This document shows positions 8,815 to 16,645 of a stretch of 64,000 nucleotides of DNA, piece by piece (position 1 is the stretch's first letter; each line of letters opens with the position of its first letter). The notes under the pieces were generated by a model. The model worked only from the letters and a program-made list of their open reading frames with translations, ran no database searches and was not told the origin of the DNA. A program made the translations under genes and the position numbers. The stretch comes from Synechococcus sp. Nb3U1 (GTDB lineage: Bacteria > Cyanobacteriota > Cyanobacteriia > Thermostichales > Thermostichaceae), in contig NZ_JAKFYQ010000001.1 in NCBI RefSeq assembly GCF_021533835.1, positions 1,336,079-1,400,078 on the forward strand, given 5' to 3'.

Positions 8815-10167
8815 CTATTGCTGCCATGGGAAGGGAGGTTCCTGCCACCATGGTGGTAGCCACTGACGACGGATGGTTTGCTCACCCCAATTCCAAGCAC
8901 AGCCCAACCAAGCAGATAGCGTAAAGGCAGTCACACTTGCAGCGTGATATTCCTCAGTGAGCATGACAAACGTGAGCCCGACCCAAGCTCCCAAGCAGGG
9001 TGCCAAACGAGGGTGTTTTAATACCCAATTCACCAACGCCACAGCTATAGCCAGCCAAGCCAAAATGATCAAAGCAGAACCAATGGCCCCAGTTTGGTAG
9101 AGCGAAGAAAGAACCTGCGAATGGGATCCGAGTGGATGGTGTGTAATTCTCGAATGCCCTTGAGCCCCATAGCCAAAAAAGGGAGAATCTAGAAAGGCTT
9201 CAAAAGCCTCCCGATACATTTCCTGGCGTAGTGTGAAGGAGTCCCGTCGATAATTGAAGAGATACCAGGTGAAGCCGCTAATTAAAAAAGGAGAAGCTGC
9301 TGCCAAGGGAATCACCAACCCGTTCAATATTCGACGTCCCCAGCGACTACCAAACCAGAGGCTAATTAGAGTCGCTGCCCCAAAAGCCAGTTGAGCCATA
9401 CGAGCTGCTGAAAACCGAAGCGTTACTACTGCACCCATGAGTCCAACCCAACGCCAAAATCGACTCTCCTCCGTTAACGCGATCTGACTCAGGATCAAAC
9501 TCATCGTCCCAGCTAAGGGAGACCAATAGTAAAACGACTTCAGACGAGGGACTAAAACGGGATCCACCTCCCAGGCGATCCGATCCAGGCCATAGAGCTG
9601 CGCCTCAAAGAAAACTCGAGCAGGTATCGAAGGCCACAATATCGTCACAAGGCTGTGGGTTTCCAAAAGGGATCCCGTCAGGCGTAGGTACCCTTCCCCA
9701 ATCACGACTGCGATCAGCTGGCATAGGCCGACTATACAGGCCGCTCTAACCACCACTTGAAAACGAACCTGTAACCGGCGCACGGCGTACCAAACCGCCA
9801 CCGTCAGCACCCAAACACCCAAAATTGCTCCCAAAGCAGTGAGGCTACGCCCAACCTCTGCTACCCCTAAAGCCAAATTAATGAGCAGAGAAACCAGCCA
9901 AGCGATGATGTAGCCACACCAGAGGTGCCATCCCACCAACAGTGGAACTGGCTGTGGGCGATACCAACTGCGCAACAGCAAATACCCCCCCACCAGTGGG
10001 TAAACAATAATTTGAATGCCCAGAACCCACCAAAGCGGCACCAAAGCAATCGTCCAAAAGATCACTTTTTCTGCGTGTTGATCAGGCAGCACATGCCTGA
10101 ACGACTCAGAAAGCCACTCGGCTTCAGCTTTCGAAGACTGTGGAAAGGGAGCTGTTAACATTGCCAC
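8815..10167 (-). CDS. Wzy/O-antigen ligase family polysaccharide polymerase
   Basis: This 450-residue protein has about ten or more hydrophobic segments and, in the C-terminal half, the periplasmic loop typical of O-antigen ligase/polymerase proteins: FFGYGAQGHSRITHHPLGSH followed by LSSLYQTGAIGS. It would polymerise flipped repeat units. The start is either a GTG at 10167, which shares a base with the upstream TAG, or an ATG two codons later at 10161; both imply tight coupling to the copolymerase gene. The base composition here looks richer in G+C than in the genes to its left. Confidence 0.82.
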   Translation of the reverse strand: MAMLTAPFPQSSKAEAEWLSESFRHVLPDQHAEKVIFWTIALVPLWWVLGIQIIVYPLVGGYLLLRSWYRPQPVPLLVGWHLWCGYIIAWLVSLLINLALGVAEVGRSLTALGAILGVWVLTVAVWYAVRRLQVRFQVVVRAACIVGLCQLIAVVIGEGYLRLTGSLLETHSLVTILWPSIPARVFFEAQLYGLDRIAWEVDPVLVPRLKSFYYWSPLAGTMSLILSQIALTEESRFWRWVGLMGAVVTLRFSAARMAQLAFGAATLISLWFGSRWGRRILNGLVIPLAAASPFLISGFTWYLFNYRRDSFTLRQEMYREAFEAFLDSPFFGYGAQGHSRITHHPLGSHSQVLSSLYQTGAIGSALIILAWLAIAVALVNWVLKHPRLAPCLGAWVGLTFVMLTEEYHAASVTAFTLSAWLGCAWNWGEQTIRRQWLPPWWQEPPFPWQQ

Positions 10168-12326
10168 TAAACCACCTCAGGCAATAAACCTTGATTTTTG
10201 GATTTGCCCAGTCGAGGGTGCCCTTTGACGACAGTATGAGCCCCCGTTCCCACCACAACTTGACCCAGCAGGCGGGTATCCCAAGTGCGCAAGGTTTCTG
10301 CTGCCGCTGCTGCTCCCCTTCGCCCCAATTGCTGCGGAGCCGCAACCCAGAGTACCCCATCACACAAAGAAGCCAGTAATGTCGCGGCTGAGCCTTGGGA
10401 AACGGGTGGACAATCCAAGATCACCAAGTCATACCGTTTGCGCAACCGCTCCAAAAGCATTGACCATTTCTTGTAGGCAGAAAGGGAAAGCCCCACTTGA
10501 TAAGTCAACACATCGAATCCACGCAGTTCGGCACTGGCCTTAGAACCATTGGGTCTCTCTGCAGTTTGAGTTTGCAACCACTCGCGCCATTGCCGTTCCT
10601 CTTCAGCGGGATCTTTTAAATCTCGCTCCTCCAGAGTAGTGGCATCAAAACGGCTCAGATGAGGGGATCCCATCTCATTGGCGTTGGCCCGTACTAGCAA
10701 AACTCGGCGACGAACTTGCGCTTCTAGAAGGGCTAGGTTTTCAGCCACCAACCCACTCCCTTCGGGGCGAGACCAACTGGCAATGGCAATGGTATGCACT
10801 TCTCGGGGCAGCATACGCATGTGGGCTTGCAAAGTTTGATAGCCATCCAGCAGAGGGTTTTCCTTCCCGGAACTGGGGTCTGCCAGCTTCTCCACTCCCC
10901 CCCAAGGCACAGCACTGAGTACAGGCAGCGGCAGAATGTCTCGCAACTCCGGCAGGGTCCGCAACTTGTTGTTGGTGGCAACCTTAGCCCACACCGCCCC
11001 CAGTCCTGTGAGCGTGCCTAAAACCAGGGCCACAGCATAAAGAGGTTTGCGATTGGGGCCAATCGGAACGCTTCGCTGGCTGGGTGGTTCGATCACCCGT
11101 ACATTGCCCAAACTTTGTTGCTCGAGAATACGGCTAGAGGCGAGGTTTTCGCTAAAGATCAAGTAAGTCTGGCGAGCTCGATCCAAAGCCAGTTGCAGCT
11201 GGGTGTGCTCTTTCAACAACTGAGGTAGCTCGTTGTAACGGCTCTGAATCTCCGCGAACTGACTGTTTAGTTGGCCGAGGCGCGCATTTTGAGCAGCACG
11301 TTCTACCCCCAGCTCAAACCATTGCTCAACTAAGCCCTGCTGAACGGGATCCGGAATGGCCAGATCGGATCCGGCTTGCTCCCCCAAAGCTCGTATGGAA
11401 TAGTCTCGAAGTAGAGCGGCTAAGCGCTCTCTTTTTTCCAGGGCACTGAGTACCTGGGGATTTTGATCGGTGTAGCGGGATTGCAACTGAGCCAATTCCG
11501 TCTCCGCCTTGACCAAATCCGCTCGCAAAGCTTGAAAGTTGGGATCCCGGCTCAGACCGACAATCCGTAATGCGGCATCTGGATCCTCCGGCAGCTGACC
11601 TTGCAGGCTTTCAATCCGCTGCACTGTTGAAGAAAGCTCCACCTGAGCCGCTTGTACCCGCTGGCGCATCTCATTCAGAGTACGAGCCACATCTGCTGTC
11701 TCACTGCCACCTCCCAAAAAGCGATTTTCCTGTTGGAAGGCTTCCAGAGCATCTTGGGCATTTTTCAGATCCTCTTGTAGCTCTGGCAATTGGCGTTCTA
11801 GGGCCCGCCGCGCCTGAGACGCCCTCTCTCGGTTCAGTCGTAGGTTTTCCTGGATATAAACTTCGGTGATGGCAGCGACAACCTTCGGTGGCAATTCTGG
11901 ATCTGTAGAGGAATAGCTGATTTCTACCAGATCAGTTCCCCCCAGCAGCTTTACTCCGAGTGCCCCTTGAGGAACCCCTTGCCGCTCCAGCCCCGCCTGC
12001 TCAAGAGCCTTTTCAAAAATGGGAGTAGAGCGGATCAGGGCGATTTGGTTATTGATCGGGTTAACCCGATCCCCAACCGTATCGAGGCTGCTCACTCCCG
12101 AGTTGTTCGCCCCCGAGACCAAACGCTCCACACTGCGCGGGGACTCGATCAATAACTCCGAGCGAGCCTGGTAAATGGGAGGGATACGCCGAATCCAGTA
12201 CACCGCCGGCCCCAACACAGCGATCAGAACCAGCAGAAACAACCAAGATTCTGGCAAGAAAGCACGGATCACCCGTTCCGGTAGGGGACGACGCACAGGC
12301 ATAGCGTAAGTGGAATCAAAAGTCAT
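10167..12326 (-). CDS. Wzc/Wzz-like polysaccharide copolymerase with degenerate kinase domain
   Basis: The protein has 719 residues. It contains a first membrane helix (about 30-46), a Wzz-type chain-length domain, a long periplasmic coiled coil with the GNVR-like block near residues 340-410, a second helix near 425-447, and a cytoplasmic BY-kinase-like domain. The kinase domain is unusual. The Walker A site reads SWSRPEGSGLVAENLA near residue 517, without GK[S/T], and the Walker A-prime strand reads VLLVRANANE instead of the usual IDAD. A Walker B-like LVILDCPPV remains near 632. There is no tyrosine-rich tail. It probably controls chain length and export without autokinase activity. It follows the GT4 gene with an ATGA overlap. 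Confidence 0.88.
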   Translation of the reverse strand: MTFDSTYAMPVRRPLPERVIRAFLPESWLFLLVLIAVLGPAVYWIRRIPPIYQARSELLIESPRSVERLVSGANNSGVSSLDTVGDRVNPINNQIALIRSTPIFEKALEQAGLERQGVPQGALGVKLLGGTDLVEISYSSTDPELPPKVVAAITEVYIQENLRLNRERASQARRALERQLPELQEDLKNAQDALEAFQQENRFLGGGSETADVARTLNEMRQRVQAAQVELSSTVQRIESLQGQLPEDPDAALRIVGLSRDPNFQALRADLVKAETELAQLQSRYTDQNPQVLSALEKRERLAALLRDYSIRALGEQAGSDLAIPDPVQQGLVEQWFELGVERAAQNARLGQLNSQFAEIQSRYNELPQLLKEHTQLQLALDRARQTYLIFSENLASSRILEQQSLGNVRVIEPPSQRSVPIGPNRKPLYAVALVLGTLTGLGAVWAKVATNNKLRTLPELRDILPLPVLSAVPWGGVEKLADPSSGKENPLLDGYQTLQAHMRMLPREVHTIAIASWSRPEGSGLVAENLALLEAQVRRRVLLVRANANEMGSPHLSRFDATTLEERDLKDPAEEERQWREWLQTQTAERPNGSKASAELRGFDVLTYQVGLSLSAYKKWSMLLERLRKRYDLVILDCPPVSQGSAATLLASLCDGVLWVAAPQQLGRRGAAAAAETLRTWDTRLLGQVVVGTGAHTVVKGHPRLGKSKNQGLLPEVV

Positions 12327-13417
12327 GGCAGTCGCGGGGTAAGAGAGTCAGGTGGAATCGCAGGGGAGTGCAAAGCGGTGCGGTGCAAACGCTGATAGAG
12401 AGCCTCGTACTGTTGCCAGGTGCGCTCAAACCTCCAATGGCGCTGGTAATCGGCACGAGCAGCTTGCCCAAAATGTCTGCGCAGTTGAGGGTTGCTCAAC
12501 AGTTGGGTTAACCCTTCCCGTAGAGCAGGTGCATCTTCTGGCGGGATCAACAACCCATTTCGCTGGGGATGCAGGGCCTCGGCAGTGCCACCCACATCCG
12601 TTGCCAAACAAGCTAAGCCAGCAGCCATCGCTTCTAGCAGAGAAAGGGGTAACCCCTCTAGGAGGGAGGGCAAGACAAATACCTCAGCCAAAGCCAGCCA
12701 CTCCGGCACCCAAGCGGTGTGGCCGATCCAAAACACATCGGCGTCAAGGCCCAACTGCTGTGTCTGCTTTCGGAGCGGATTTTCCAGAGAGCCGGAACCC
12801 GCCATTACGAACCCCCATGCTTTGCGCAGAGCGGGATCCAATCCGGCAATGGCCTCTAGCAAATAGTGGTGTCCCTTTTCCGGTTCCAGTCGAGCAACCG
12901 TCAGGCAGAGCTTTTTTTTCTGCCCTGGCAGAGACTGCTGCAACTTGGCCACCTGCTCTGGCTCAGGCAAACGGGCTGTGATGCCGTTTTGGATAACGGC
13001 TCGACGGTAGGATGGCAGGTTAAAAAACTCAGCATGGTGACGATCCATCGCCTCGGAGCACCCCACCACCACATCTGCCAAAAGAGTGAAGCGGCGCCGG
13101 GTGGTATAGGCAATGTGGTTGGTTTGCACACTGGGGGGGCGATTGGGGATCCCTCGCAACAGGAGGGAGCAATAGCGATCATGCACATGCACCACATCAG
13201 GAGAATCACGGGCGATTCGCTGCCCAAACCGCAGCCAATCCCAAAGCTTGTTGCCGGTGAAAAACTGTTCTGCCCCCGCGTCTGCAAACACCTGTGCATC
13301 CCTGGCCAGGATGGATACCGTGTGCCCTGCTGCCTGCGCTGAGGCCTGCAAGTCCAGAACCACCTGAAGGGTGCCTGTGCCGGTTTTGGACTGGTAGAGA
13401 GCATGCAATATCTTCAT
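12323..13417 (-). CDS. Family 4 glycosyltransferase
   Basis: A 364-residue GT-B enzyme. The N-terminal Rossmann half begins MKILHALYQSKTGTG and contains VVHVHDRY; the C-terminal donor half has LCLTVARLEPEKGHHYLLEA, FVMAGSGSLE and LPSLLEGLPLSLLEAMAAG with the family's E-x7-E pattern. It is cytoplasmic and presumably adds a sugar to the lipid-linked intermediate. Its stop overlaps the start of the copolymerase gene by four bases (ATGA), and it follows the WecG-like gene after a short gap. Confidence 0.88.
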   Translation of the reverse strand: MKILHALYQSKTGTGTLQVVLDLQASAQAAGHTVSILARDAQVFADAGAEQFFTGNKLWDWLRFGQRIARDSPDVVHVHDRYCSLLLRGIPNRPPSVQTNHIAYTTRRRFTLLADVVVGCSEAMDRHHAEFFNLPSYRRAVIQNGITARLPEPEQVAKLQQSLPGQKKKLCLTVARLEPEKGHHYLLEAIAGLDPALRKAWGFVMAGSGSLENPLRKQTQQLGLDADVFWIGHTAWVPEWLALAEVFVLPSLLEGLPLSLLEAMAAGLACLATDVGGTAEALHPQRNGLLIPPEDAPALREGLTQLLSNPQLRRHFGQAARADYQRHWRFERTWQQYEALYQRLHRTALHSPAIPPDSLTPRLP

Positions 13418-13463
13418 AGCATTCCCAACTGTTCTGCCGAATCCCTCAAACTCTCAGCCCTAA

Positions 13464-14543
13464 TCACTTGGGCATCTCCTTCCGCAGCAACCTCTCGGTC
13501 ACTACTTCCAAGGCTTCTTCAAGTGCCCAGCCATGGTGTAAAACGACTTCTCGAAAGGGCCTACCCGTCAACTGGTGTTCCACCAGCGCTTGCTCTACTT
13601 GGGCGGGCTTAAGGATCCCCGATTCCGCCAGCATTTGGCCCAGAAGGCGAATTTTAGCTTCTTCGGGAGGCTGCATTCGCCGGACTGGAAGAGTCCGTTC
13701 TGCCGGATCAGCCTGCTCGACCCAAGACACCCGAAACCCTTGTAGGCGAGCCAAAGTCAACATCAAGACAAAGGTAGGATTTCCCAGCAGATAACGGACG
13801 GACAGTCGCTGTGGCTCACGAGACAGCCGGTACAACCATTCCAAACCGACATCGGACAACCACTTTGGACAGTCGGGTACCACGCCCGCCAAACGGTCAA
13901 TCACAGCCCCACCGGAAAGAATCGCATTCACAGCCAGGCGCTCTCGATGTTGCTCAATCCAGTATTCTTGTCTGGGCATACCCATGCCAACGATCAAGAT
14001 CTGGCAGCCGCTGGCGCGGATCGATTCCACGATGGCTGTATTCTCTTCAGAATCTTCCGCAGCAAAGTAACCATGATGCCCGGTTACCTGAAGATGGGGA
14101 TAAAGCCGGCGCAAATTGCTCAGGGACTTCTCCAAATGAGTTGGGCTCCCCCCCAGCAAGTACAGAGACAATCCTTCCCGTTGGCAACGCTCCAGCAAAA
14201 GGGGCATGAGGATGCTGTAGGAAACTCGATACTCCACAGGCAGCTTCAGCTTGCCCAAGTAGCCAATCGCCTTGAGGATGCCAATACCGTCGCAATGGAC
14301 GATATCTGCTGCCTGCAAGAAGCGATAGAACCGGGGACAGATCATCGAGAGGTTGAACCCATGCACATTGCAGTGGGCAATCACTCGGCGCTGGTTGTAC
14401 CGACAGGCTTGCCAGATCTCTTCCACCAAAGCGGGAGCCGTCATACAGTGCAGTTGACGCCCCAGCAAATCCACAGCAAACACCTGCCCCAACGCTTTCG
14501 TCGGAACAGATGGTGGCAAAATTTGCAAGTGCGTGGACATCAT
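13464..14543 (-). CDS. WecG/TagA/CpsF family glycosyltransferase with GspE-N-like C-terminal domain
   Basis: This is the first gene of the minus-strand exopolysaccharide operon. The WecG/TagA fold shows as HCNVHGFNLSM, the DIVHCDGIGIL block with the catalytic Asp, LYLLGGSPTHLEKS and the signature GMGMPRQEYWI. Such enzymes transfer N-acetyl-aminosugars to lipid-linked acceptors. About 55 extra C-terminal residues, roughly LGQMLAESGILKPAQVEQAL through the end, resemble the helical MshEN/GspE N-terminal domain and are not part of the enzyme fold. I start at the ATG at 14543; a longer frame begins at 14582. It is divergent from the PqqD-like gene. Confidence 0.87.
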   Translation of the reverse strand: MMSTHLQILPPSVPTKALGQVFAVDLLGRQLHCMTAPALVEEIWQACRYNQRRVIAHCNVHGFNLSMICPRFYRFLQAADIVHCDGIGILKAIGYLGKLKLPVEYRVSYSILMPLLLERCQREGLSLYLLGGSPTHLEKSLSNLRRLYPHLQVTGHHGYFAAEDSEENTAIVESIRASGCQILIVGMGMPRQEYWIEQHRERLAVNAILSGGAVIDRLAGVVPDCPKWLSDVGLEWLYRLSREPQRLSVRYLLGNPTFVLMLTLARLQGFRVSWVEQADPAERTLPVRRMQPPEEAKIRLLGQMLAESGILKPAQVEQALVEHQLTGRPFREVVLHHGWALEEALEVVTERLLRKEMPK

Positions 14544-14582
14544 CGGGAAAACCAGCTCTACCAGAAGGCCAAAACCTACCAT

Positions 14583-14950
14583 TCAGCCTGAACTCCAAAC
14601 CGCCACCGCCGTTCGGCAGCAAAGCCTGTGGAGGCAGACATTGCAAGTAAGACATGCACTATTGCCAAGTTCCATCTTTCTTAAGAATTTATTTATATTT
14701 GACCGAGTCACAAAGATGGTGCTCTCTGGCAGGAACAGATAGATACCGCAAAAATGCTTTCTGTGAGCAGATCATGGATAAATCTAAAGAAAATATAAAA
14801 AAAGATAGTCTTTTCTTTGGGACTAGGCAAACTCAGAGAGTATTCCGCTCTGCTTTTGAGGTCTTCTGCTGATGTGGGAGGGGCTCTGTACTTGAGTTGC
14901 GATCGTCTCTTGGGGTGAGTTGAGCGGGTTTGACACTGTGGAGCTTAACC
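14583..14950. promoter_or_regulatory. Divergent intergenic region of the exopolysaccharide locus
   Basis: About 370 bases separate the two divergent halves of the polysaccharide locus. The middle (about 14680-14820) is clearly AT-rich with A and T runs, unlike the flanking genes, which fits promoters firing both ways. I could not pick a convincing -35/-10 pair. No tRNA or open frame with a recognisable product is present. Confidence 0.4.
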
Positions 14951-15265
14951 ATGAGCGTGTTGAAAGCTGCACCTGCTATTACGGTTGACAGCACTGTTGT
15001 GTGCATTGGCAACCAAGTTTCCTCCTCTCTTGAGGATGGAGCCGTCTTGTTGGATTTGGATTCTGGGGTTTACTACGGCCTCAACAGTATTGGCTTTTAC
15101 ATTTGGACTCTAATGAAGAGTCCGATTCGGATCGGCCATCTTCTGAGCTGTTTGCTAGAAGACTACGAAGTCGATCCACAGGTGTGCGAACAAGAGGTGC
15201 TGGATCTGGCCCGATCGCTTGCTTCGGAAGGGTTAATTCAGGTTGTGACCGAAGCCTGTCCTTGA
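14951..15265 (+). CDS. PqqD-like (RRE-fold) small protein
   Basis: The product has 104 residues and matches the PqqD pattern: a strand pair around SSLEDGAVLLDLDSGVYYGL, then NSIGFYIWTLM, a helix ending LLEDYEV, and a final helix finishing LASEGLIQV. PqqD proteins bind leader peptides of ribosomal peptides (RRE fold) or serve as accessory chaperones. I start at the ATG at 14951; a TTG lies further upstream. No maturase, transglutaminase-like B2 protein or precursor peptide is nearby; the next gene is the priming sugar transferase. Its role here is unknown. Confidence 0.8.
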   Translation: MSVLKAAPAITVDSTVVCIGNQVSSSLEDGAVLLDLDSGVYYGLNSIGFYIWTLMKSPIRIGHLLSCLLEDYEVDPQVCEQEVLDLARSLASEGLIQVVTEACP

Positions 15266-15315
15266 TTGGGATTCCAAACTTTCCGCTGTCTTCACATTCT
15301 CATCGGCTTGATCTT

Positions 15316-16257
15316 ATGGTTTCAGAGTTGGTTTTACAGGCAGCAAGGCCCTCTTCAGCACTTTTGCCAGAGGAGATGTTGCTCAGCTTCCACTTTCACT
15401 GCTGGATCCTCAAGCAGTTCAAGGGATCTTTATTTGTTCAGCCTGATTCACAGTGGCGACGGGATTCCCTGACAGATTGGGATCCCCGCCCAGCCGTTCT
15501 CAGCTGGCTCCAGTACAGTTCTGCCCGACGCATTTTTCTTGACCCCTCTCTGTCGCAGCAGGACATCGATCTGTGGGCGGATTTGGCAGTCCAAACGGGT
15601 CGGCCAGCATCCATGCAGTTGACCACTCCGTCTCTGTTTTGGTTGCCGGAGCACCGTCATCCATTGCCCTGGCAGGTTAAGCGTTGGTCGGATCGTCTGG
15701 TGGCGGCTTTCGGCTTGTTGTGCTTGAGCCCGGTTTTTCTTGGGGTGATGGCGTTGATGTTCACCTCCTCTCCGGGTTCTTTCTTTTTCAAACAATGGCG
15801 GGTTGGGCATGGGGGTAGGTTATTTCGCATCATCAAGTTCCGCACCATGGTGCCCAATGCAGACAAACTGCACCATCAGGTTATGGGGAACCAAAACGGT
15901 TTGCACAAACGCCAAGATGACCCTCGCATTACCCCAATCGGACGCTGGATGCGCAAATACAGCATCGATGAGCTACCCCAATTGTTCAATGTGGTGTTAG
16001 GGCAAATGAGTTTGGTGGGGCCACGTCCTTGGGCTATTTACGACGCGATTCGGATCCCTGCCTCCTGCCGACATCGCATGCTTGCCCTGCCAGGAATTAC
16101 TGGGGCATGGCAGGTTTCGGCACGTTCAACCCAGTTAGATTTGGAAGTTGTCAATCGCATGGATTTGCAGTACTTAGGTCATTGGTCTTTGCTCAAAGAT
16201 TTATCAATTCTCTTGCAAACATTGCCCAAGGTTGCAACCGGTTTCGGCGCATTTTGA
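15316..16257 (+). CDS. HepC-like polyprenyl-phosphate sugar-1-phosphate transferase
   Basis: The 313-residue protein has the bacterial sugar transferase (PGT) domain in its C-terminal two thirds: a hydrophobic hairpin anchor (VAAFGLLCLSPVFLGVMALM), RVGHGGRLFRIIKFRTM, the DPRITPIGRWMRKYSIDELP catalytic block, QMSLVGPRP and GITGAWQVSARS. It would attach the first sugar-1-phosphate to undecaprenyl phosphate and so prime the repeat unit. The N-terminal 110 residues are specific to cyanobacterial HepC-type proteins. The open frame extends back to 15103 but overlaps the PqqD-like gene; ATG 15316 is preferred, and a TTG at 15262 is possible. Confidence 0.85.
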   Translation: MVSELVLQAARPSSALLPEEMLLSFHFHCWILKQFKGSLFVQPDSQWRRDSLTDWDPRPAVLSWLQYSSARRIFLDPSLSQQDIDLWADLAVQTGRPASMQLTTPSLFWLPEHRHPLPWQVKRWSDRLVAAFGLLCLSPVFLGVMALMFTSSPGSFFFKQWRVGHGGRLFRIIKFRTMVPNADKLHHQVMGNQNGLHKRQDDPRITPIGRWMRKYSIDELPQLFNVVLGQMSLVGPRPWAIYDAIRIPASCRHRMLALPGITGAWQVSARSTQLDLEVVNRMDLQYLGHWSLLKDLSILLQTLPKVATGFGAF

Positions 16258-16268
16258 GGAATTTGACC

Positions 16269-16544
16269 ATGAGTTATTTGTACATTGCCTACCCTGCTAG
16301 CTATGAAGGGGATCCCAGTTGGGCTAAGCCTGTCGGGGCGGGAGCTTCTTTAGAACATCTGCTCTGTAATGGTATTTTTTTGCGACAGGGAGAGATTCAC
16401 ATTTATCGTTGTCGGGTCTTGAGCGGAAATGGCTCTGGCAGCAGTTCTAGAGTGAAGTGCGAGAGCTTTTTGGGCACCTACTGCGCTACCTCTGAGGTCT
16501 TTCGGCCTGCTGAACCCAATTTGGTCTGGAGACAAACAGGTTGA
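16269..16544 (+). CDS. Small hypothetical protein, possible gene fragment
   Basis: A 91-residue open frame follows the priming transferase after 11 bases, starting MSYLYIAYPASYEGDPSWAK. It contains GIFLRQGEIHIYRCRVL, ends in a serine/glycine-rich stretch and has four cysteines. I do not recognise it. It could be a genuine small protein of the polysaccharide operon or the remnant of a longer gene. It is included because it fills most of the gap before the UDP-glucose dehydrogenase gene on the same strand. Confidence 0.35.
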   Translation: MSYLYIAYPASYEGDPSWAKPVGAGASLEHLLCNGIFLRQGEIHIYRCRVLSGNGSGSSSRVKCESFLGTYCATSEVFRPAEPNLVWRQTG

Positions 16545-16645
16545 CCCATGCCCGACAAAGCTCCTGCTTCATCTCAGGCCTTACAGGTATGAAGCGGGAA
16601 AAGGCTGTAGTTTGTTCGATGCTCGTTAGGAAGGTGAGCCCGACC

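Noticed and set aside
12352-12981. Long plus-strand open frame of 209 codons
   Set aside because: It lies antisense to the family 4 glycosyltransferase gene and encodes low-complexity sequence with no domain.
13947-14591. Plus-strand open frame of 214 codons
   Set aside because: It is antisense to the WecG/TagA gene, with no recognisable domain.
14951-16544. Lasso peptide or other RiPP cluster
   Set aside because: Only the PqqD-like protein fits; there is no B2 protease, asparagine-synthetase-like cyclase, radical SAM enzyme or plausible precursor. The 91-residue ORF does not look like an asparagine synthetase fragment.
16541-16645. 35-residue N-terminal extension of UDP-glucose dehydrogenase
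   Set aside because: The family starts directly at the Rossmann strand, which begins at the ATG at 16646.
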